A stretch of DNA of 64,000 nt from Janthinobacterium tructae (lineage in GTDB: Bacteria > Pseudomonadota > Gammaproteobacteria > Burkholderiales > Burkholderiaceae_D), in contig NZ_CP041185.1 in assembly GCF_006517255.1 (NCBI RefSeq), positions 6,014,001 to 6,078,000 on the forward strand. The letters run 5' to 3'. The notes under the pieces were generated by a model. The model was not told the origin of the DNA. It was given only the letters and a program-made list of their open reading frames with translations, and did not search any database. Position 1 is the first letter of the stretch; each line of letters starts with the position of its first letter. This document shows, piece after piece, positions 59,614-64,000 of this stretch. The position numbers and the translations under genes were made by a program.

Positions 59614-59756
59614 GCGGGGAAGGGCGGGGCGGGGCGCGAATGTGTCAGTAAGGCGAGAATGTACCATACCGCCGCGCCCCGCGCTGCGCCAGTCCCGGCA
59701 CGGGGCTGCCAGGGCCGCCCCGTGCCGTCATCAAGCCGCGTGCCAGGCCAGCCAGG

Positions 59757-60152
59757 TCAGCCCTTGTCGTCTTCGTCCTTGTTGCCCTGCCGGCTGGCCT
59801 TCGACTGCTGCTCGGCGCCGCCGCCGCGTGCCGCCGTGCTGCCGCGGCTTTCATTGGCGCGCTGCGCCGATTGCCGGCTTTCGCCGCCCTTGCGGCCGAT
59901 TTCCGCCATGTGTACACGGTTGCGGCTGACGGCTTCACCGCCTTTCTGCCCGGCCCGGCGTGCTTCTTCCGAGTCGAATTCATGCGCCGTACCCTTTTGA
60001 TGGGCTGCCTGACCGCCCTTGCTGGCAATTTCGCGTTGCTGCTCCTCGTTCATGGCGGCAAAGCCGCGCTTGCTCGTGCCTTTGCTGCTGCCCGGTTCGC
60101 CGGCTTTCTGGCTGCTGCCAGCGCCTTTGCCCTGCTCATTACTGTTAGCCAT
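59757..60152 (-). CDS. KGG-repeat stress protein (general stress protein family)
   Basis: The 131-residue hydrophilic protein has repeated KGG-type units (EIASKGGQAAHQKG, EEARRAGQKGGEAVSRN, EIGRKGGESR), as in con-10/GsiB-like desiccation and stress proteins. It is likely disordered and water-binding. It lies downstream of the phasin gene with 33 bp between, in one operon. Confidence 0.88.
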   Translation of the reverse strand: MANSNEQGKGAGSSQKAGEPGSSKGTSKRGFAAMNEEQQREIASKGGQAAHQKGTAHEFDSEEARRAGQKGGEAVSRNRVHMAEIGRKGGESRQSAQRANESRGSTAARGGGAEQQSKASRQGNKDEDDKG

Positions 60153-60185
60153 GTCGCTCTCCTTGCTGTCGGGTGGGGGCACTGT

Positions 60186-60698
60186 TCAATGCGCCTGATC
60201 GGATTGCCTGCCGGTCTCGCGGCCTTGGCCCGCGCCATCGCGGTGGCCCGAGGCATGCATTTTTTCGATCATCTCACGCTGGCGCTGCGTGGCTTTTTCC
60301 GTTTCTTCGGCCGTCTTGCGCACCACTTCATCGGCGAAGGCCACGGCCGTGCGGCTCGCTTCGGGCAGGTGGTTCTCTGCCGTGCGGTTCATCTCGACAT
60401 TGGCGTTGGCGACCAGGTTGCCGAGTTGCTGCTGGTACTGGCGCAGCTTGTCGCTGCCCGGCTGCAACTGGGCTGCGGCCAGCGACATGAACTCGCCCGT
60501 GTCGCGCGCAGACAGCAGTTGCTGGCTGGCGTTGCTCCATTCCTGCAGCAAGTCTTGCGCCAGCCGCAGATGCAGCTCGCTCAGTTGCTGCGCCGTATCG
60601 AACAGCTTGCGCGATAGTTCCGTGGCGAAATTGCACTGGGTCTCCAGGTGGGACTTCAGGGCGGGGCTGAGACTGGGGGGGGTACTGTTGGTGAACAT
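60186..60698 (-). CDS. phasin-family protein (granule-associated)
   Basis: The 170-residue protein has the amphipathic helices of the phasin_2 family (QCNFATELSRKLFDTAQQLSELHLRLAQDLLQEW) and a charged tail. It is first of a leftward operon with the KGG protein. A close Fnr-type box lies 164 bp upstream. A PHA-granule or general stress role is inferred. Confidence 0.85.
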   Translation of the reverse strand: MFTNSTPPSLSPALKSHLETQCNFATELSRKLFDTAQQLSELHLRLAQDLLQEWSNASQQLLSARDTGEFMSLAAAQLQPGSDKLRQYQQQLGNLVANANVEMNRTAENHLPEASRTAVAFADEVVRKTAEETEKATQRQREMIEKMHASGHRDGAGQGRETGRQSDQAH

Positions 60699-60861
60699 GT
60701 TCTACCTCAATGAAAATCTGGTCCGAGAAACACCCGGTGTACCGGATGCGACGTGTGCTGAAACAAGCAAAGAGATAGACGCCGGATGGCGTGCCAGGTT
60801 CCACGCCGGAGGCGGGTTTGGTGCGAGAATGGCGCCTTGCAGCCTGAAAAAAGCGATGACT

Positions 60862-60875
60862 TTGTGCCAGATCAA
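60862..60875. promoter_or_regulatory. Fnr-type box upstream of the phasin/KGG operon
   Basis: On the minus strand the sequence TTGATCTGGCACAA differs from the phaB box TTGATCTGGCGCAA at one base. It lies 164 bp before the phasin ATG and 169 bp before purU, within a 345-bp gap. No -10 at exact class II spacing is visible, so the direction it serves is uncertain. Confidence 0.5.
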
Positions 60876-61043
60876 AGGAACGTCAATCAGCTTGTCACCG
60901 CAGGTAGCCATGCAGCTTGCGTGGAAAATGCAGGTTTACAGGCCCGGCCGTGCGACAATAGCTGGCTCGCGGCAGCGCAGCCGATGGCCGGCGCGCGTGG
61001 CTGAGCCGAGCATAGCCCACCTTTTTTGCCTTATTCCGCGACC

Positions 61044-61925
61044 ATGACGCATCCTGAATACATCCTGACCCTGTCCTGCCTGGACCAGCGCGGCATCGTG
61101 CACCGCGTGTCCGGCTTCCTGGCCGAACACGGCTGCAACATCCTCGATTCGGCCCAGTTCGGCGACCAGGAATCCCAGCTGTTCTTCATGCGCGTCCATT
61201 TCGCGCTGGAAGACGTCGCCGTCAGCGACGCCCAGTTGCGCAGCGACTTCGCCGACCTGTCGCAAGTCATGCAGCTCAATGGCCAATTCCATGGCCAATT
61301 GCACGATGCGCGTGTCAAGCCGCGCGTCATGCTGATGGTGTCGAAGATCGGCCATTGCCTGAACGATTTGCTGTTCCGCTACAAGAGCGGCTTGCTGAAC
61401 GTGGAAATCCCCGCCATCGTCTCGAACCACATGGAGTTCTACCAGCTGGCGGCCAGCTACAATATTCCCTTCCATCACTTGCCACTGGCGGCCGGCGCGC
61501 CGGAAGCGGCCAAGCTGGCGCAGGAAGCGAAGATCATCGAGCTGATGGACACGCACAAGATCGACCTGGTGGTGCTGGCGCGCTACATGCAAATCCTCTC
61601 GCCCGGCCTGTGCCATGCGCTCGACGGGCGCGCCATCAATATTCACCATTCCTTCCTGCCCAGCTTCAAGGGCGCCAAGCCGTATGCGCAGGCGCACTTG
61701 CGCGGCGTCAAGCTGATCGGTGCGACGGCCCATTTCGTCACGGGCGACCTGGATGAAGGCCCGATCATCGAGCAGGATGTCGAGCGCGTCGACCATGCGA
61801 TGGATGCCGACACTCTGACGGCCATCGGCCGCGACGTCGAATGCGTGGTGCTGGCGCGCGCCGTGAAATGGTTCGTCGAGCACCGCATCCTGAAAAACGG
61901 CGACAAGACCGTGGTATTCCGCTGA
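61044..61925 (+). CDS. purU: formyltetrahydrofolate deformylase
   Basis: The 293-residue protein has an ACT domain (residues 5-90, YILTLSCLDQRGIVHRVSGFL) and a formyltransferase-fold domain with IPFHHLP and INIHHSFLPSFKGAKPY, VKLIGATAHFVT. PurU hydrolyses 10-formyl-THF to formate and THF and supplies formate for PurT. ATG 61044 starts the family alignment. Confidence 0.96.
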   Translation: MTHPEYILTLSCLDQRGIVHRVSGFLAEHGCNILDSAQFGDQESQLFFMRVHFALEDVAVSDAQLRSDFADLSQVMQLNGQFHGQLHDARVKPRVMLMVSKIGHCLNDLLFRYKSGLLNVEIPAIVSNHMEFYQLAASYNIPFHHLPLAAGAPEAAKLAQEAKIIELMDTHKIDLVVLARYMQILSPGLCHALDGRAINIHHSFLPSFKGAKPYAQAHLRGVKLIGATAHFVTGDLDEGPIIEQDVERVDHAMDADTLTAIGRDVECVVLARAVKWFVEHRILKNGDKTVVFR

Positions 61926-61975
61926 TACCGCCGCCCGTACCATATTGACATCCACTTTACCGAGACAGAAACACG

Positions 61976-62518
61976 ATGGCCCTCAAAGCAACAATTTTCA
62001 AAGCCGATCTGCAGATCGCCGACATGGACCGCAATTACTACCAGGATCACGCGCTGACGCTGGCGCGCCACCCGTCCGAAACGGATGAGCGCATGATGGT
62101 GCGCCTGCTGGCGTTCGCCATCCACGCCGACGAGGCGCTGACCTTCACCAAGGGCTTGTTCGACACGGAAGAGCCCGACCTGTGGCAGAAAGACCTGACG
62201 GGCGCCATCCAGTTGTGGATCGAAGTGGGCCAGCCCGACGAAAAGCGCATCCTGAAGGCCTGCGGGCGTTCGGAGCAGGTCATCGTCTATAGCTATGGCG
62301 CAACCAGTCACATCTGGTGGAAGCAGATTGCCAACAAGCTGGAACGGGCGAAGAACCTGACCGTGATCAACCTGCCATCCGAGGCGGCGCAAGACATGAG
62401 CAAGCTGGCGCAGCGCAACATGCAGCTGCAATGCACGATCCAGGATGGCCAGATATGGCTGACCGACAGCGTCAACACGGTCTTGATCGAGCGCGAACCG
62501 GTGAAGCCGGCGCGCTGA
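61976..62518 (+). CDS. yaeQ: YaeQ-family protein
   Basis: The 180-residue protein starts MALKATIFKADLQIADMDRNYY and contains ERMMVRLLAFA and IWLTDS, as in YaeQ, a PD-(D/E)XK-like fold protein of unknown function once linked to RfaH suppression. It lies 50 bp after purU and a strong terminator follows. Confidence 0.92.
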   Translation: MALKATIFKADLQIADMDRNYYQDHALTLARHPSETDERMMVRLLAFAIHADEALTFTKGLFDTEEPDLWQKDLTGAIQLWIEVGQPDEKRILKACGRSEQVIVYSYGATSHIWWKQIANKLERAKNLTVINLPSEAAQDMSKLAQRNMQLQCTIQDGQIWLTDSVNTVLIEREPVKPAR

Positions 62519-62532
62519 TTTTGACTGTTTGA

Positions 62533-62570
62533 AACGCAAAAAGCCCGGATCGCTCCGGGCTTTTTGCGTT
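62533..62570. terminator. strong bidirectional terminator after yaeQ
   Basis: A 17-bp stem, AACGCAAAAAGCCCGGA (62533-62549) and TCCGGGCTTTTTGCGTT (62554-62570), includes T5 on each strand. It ends yaeQ and the convergent XRE gene. Confidence 0.92.
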
Positions 62571-62582
62571 GCGGTAGCGCTT

Positions 62583-63131
62583 TTATGGGGCCGCGTCTTC
62601 GTCGTTGCTGACGATCACCAGCAGCTGCGCCTGCTGTGCGCCGATGCTGCGCGTGCGGTGCGGAATCAGGGCGTTGAAATACACGGAGTCGCCCGTTTGC
62701 AACTGCACGGTTTCCTGGGGAAACTCGATTTCAATCGTGCCCTGGTGCACGAACAGGAATTCCTCACCGGCATGTTCCTTGAAGGCGGAGGCCACGAAAT
62801 CGGGCGCCGGATACACCATGAAGGGCAGCATTTTCTTCGGTGCCACGCCGGCCGCGATGCTGGCGAAATGCGGCAGTGGCGGCATCGCACCCGCGCTGCC
62901 CGGATCGCCGGCGCGCGTGATGGTGACGGCCGCTTGCTGGTAGCTGTCGCTGAACAGTTGCTCCACGTCCACCTGCATGGCGTGCGACAGTTTCAGCGCC
63001 ACAGCGATCGAGGGCACGCTCAGGCCCCGCTCCACCTTGGACAGGTAACTCTTCGTCAAGCCGCTTTTTTCCGCCAGCTGGTCCAGGGTCCAGCCCTTGT
63101 GTTTTCTCAGCAGTTTCAGACGCATAGCCAT
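62583..63131 (-). CDS. XRE-family regulator with C-terminal cupin domain
   Basis: The 182-residue protein has an HTH_3 domain (residues 1-60, LKLLRKHKGWTLDQLAEKSGLTKSYLSKVERG) and a cupin (about 100-175, EEFLFVHQGTIEIEFP, GDSVYFNALIPHRTRS). Such regulators often sense small metabolites and control neighbouring catabolic genes. It is divergent from the aldolase gene and probably regulates it and itself. ATG 63131 is chosen; 63125 is possible. Confidence 0.92.
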   Translation of the reverse strand: MAMRLKLLRKHKGWTLDQLAEKSGLTKSYLSKVERGLSVPSIAVALKLSHAMQVDVEQLFSDSYQQAAVTITRAGDPGSAGAMPPLPHFASIAAGVAPKKMLPFMVYPAPDFVASAFKEHAGEEFLFVHQGTIEIEFPQETVQLQTGDSVYFNALIPHRTRSIGAQQAQLLVIVSNDEDAAP

Positions 63132-63158
63132 GGTTGCATCAGTCGATTTAAAAAAACT

Positions 63159-63187
63159 ATTGTACCTCATGACACAAAGTGTCCTAA
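63159..63187 (-). promoter_or_regulatory. regulator promoter with palindromic operator in its spacer
   Basis: On the minus strand TTAGGA (63187-63182) and TACAAT (63164-63159) are 17 bp apart. The palindrome GACAC-AAA-GTGTC (63171-63183) overlaps the -35 and lies in the spacer, the expected place for autorepression by the XRE protein. A plus-strand promoter for the aldolase gene may overlap it. Confidence 0.6.
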
Positions 63188-63272
63188 AATACACTCAGTT
63201 TCCTTGGATTGGGTTGCGCGGCCACTGCCGTGCATGCCGGGAAGCGTAGTCAGCATGAGTGAAGGAAAGACG

Positions 63273-64000
63273 ATGCAGAAAAATACTCCGTATGAAGTCG
63301 CCGCCCCGGGCGCCAGCCTGGCCTTGTCGAAAGACGCACTGGTGGCCATCGCCGAGCGGCGCCTGGCCAGCGTCACGCAGGACAGCCCGTGGTCGGTGCG
63401 GCAAACCCTGGCGCTGTCCTGCCGCATTCTGTTCGATGGCGGGCATGATTCCGGACTGGCAGGGCAGATCAGCTGCCGTGGCGGCCAGGACGGCACGTTT
63501 TACACGCAACAGCTGGGCCTGGGCTTCGATGAAATCACGGCCAGCAACCTGATCGAGGTTGACCACGACCTGCGCGTGGTGCACGGCGAGGGCATTCCCA
63601 ACCCGGCCAACCGCTTTCACAGCTGGATCTACCGCCAGCGCCCGGACGTGGCCTGCATCATCCACACGCATCCCACGCACGTGGCGGCGCTGTCGATGCT
63701 GGAGCAGCCGCTGATCGTGTCGCACATGGATACCTGCCCCCTGTTCGACGATTGCGCCTTCCTGCCCTCGTGGCCGGGCGTGCCGGTAGGAAATGAAGAG
63801 GGCGAGATCATCGCCGACGCCCTGGGCGACAAGCGCGCGATCTTGCTGGCCCATCACGGCCAGCTGGTGGTGGGCCGCACGGTGGAAGAGGCGTGCATGC
63901 TGGCATTGCTGATGGAACGGGCCGCCCGCCTGCAATTGCTGGCCATGGCTGCCGGCACCATTTTGCCGCTGCCGCCGGCCCTGGCGCGCGAGGCGCACGA
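63273..64000 (+). CDS. class II aldolase/adducin family protein, 3'-truncated
   Basis: The 242 visible residues run to the window edge. They include the zinc site IIHTHPTHVAAL, followed by LLAHHGQLVVGRTVEEA, typical of the fuculose-phosphate aldolase/adducin fold. ATG 63273 is preferred over in-frame ATG 63255 because GAAGGAAAG lies 4 bp before it. Context with the XRE-cupin regulator suggests a catabolic sugar or organic-acid step; the substrate is unknown. Confidence 0.88.
   Translation, partial: MQKNTPYEVAAPGASLALSKDALVAIAERRLASVTQDSPWSVRQTLALSCRILFDGGHDSGLAGQISCRGGQDGTFYTQQLGLGFDEITASNLIEVDHDLRVVHGEGIPNPANRFHSWIYRQRPDVACIIHTHPTHVAALSMLEQPLIVSHMDTCPLFDDCAFLPSWPGVPVGNEEGEIIADALGDKRAILLAHHGQLVVGRTVEEACMLALLMERAARLQLLAMAAGTILPLPPALAREAH

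Noticed and set aside
1..64000. CRISPR arrays, rRNA genes and insertion sequences
   Set aside because: No regularly spaced repeats, conserved rRNA stretches or transposase frames were found on either strand.

Overview
The window is GC-rich chromosomal DNA of a betaproteobacterium, most likely an Oxalobacteraceae member close to Janthinobacterium, Massilia or Duganella. This is inferred from gene content: polyhydroxybutyrate (PHB) genes with two phasin-like proteins, a PEP-CTERM protein, a complete Tad/Flp pilus locus, many two-component and GGDEF/EAL proteins, and a GGGTCAGACCC-type palindromic repeat. No rRNA, complete tRNA, CRISPR array, integrase, transposase or phage module was seen. The DNA looks like core and accessory chromosome, not a mobile element. 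Coding is dense and most gaps are below 200 bp.

Layout. 1-4.3 kb: an ABC importer (binding protein, permease, ATPase) running leftward into a DctB-like sensor kinase cut by the window edge, preceded by a sigma-54 promoter and an upstream palindrome. 4.4-7 kb: small lipoprotein, winged-helix protein, MtfA peptidase. 6.9-9.2 kb: LytTR regulator and LytS-type kinase, divergent from a beta-lactamase-fold hydrolase with TPRs (9.3-11.5 kb). 11.6-14.5 kb: a polar amino acid ABC importer. 14.6-17.6 kb: glycine-zipper protein, small unknown protein, tandem universal stress protein, and phaB behind an Fnr-like box. 17.7-23 kb: DksA-like protein, VOC protein, an unknown lipoprotein/soluble pair, hydroxypyruvate isomerase, RhlE helicase and a small unknown protein, all leftward. 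23.2-25.8 kb: isochorismatase-fold hydrolase and amidohydrolase.

25.8-44 kb is the centrepiece, a Tad (tight adherence) locus. Three TadE/F/G-type pseudopilin genes run leftward. Divergent from them are a NarL-type kinase/regulator pair, a 48-residue Flp-like mini-protein, the Flp pilin, a terminator-like hairpin, then prepilin peptidase, an AAA ATPase with an added N-terminal domain, CpaB, secretin, a small lipoprotein, CpaE, CpaF, TadB, TadC, a TadD-LytR_C fusion and a large Ig-like lipoprotein, closed by a strong terminator. The kinase pair is well placed to regulate the pilus.

44-64 kb: suhB and trmJ divergent as in E. coli, a LysR regulator and MFS exporter, a Tat-subunit/GMC-oxidoreductase/lipase operon, a 1210-residue REC-REC-GAF-PAS-GGDEF-EAL-REC protein, an H1-tailed phasin, TetR regulator, TPR protein, LOG-family protein, PEP-CTERM protein, YgjP-like peptidase, KGG stress protein with a second phasin, purU, yaeQ, and an XRE-cupin regulator divergent from a class II aldolase cut by the right edge.

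The window links low oxygen and PHB: closely related Fnr-type boxes lie in front of phaB (at the canonical -41.5 spacing) and in front of the second phasin.
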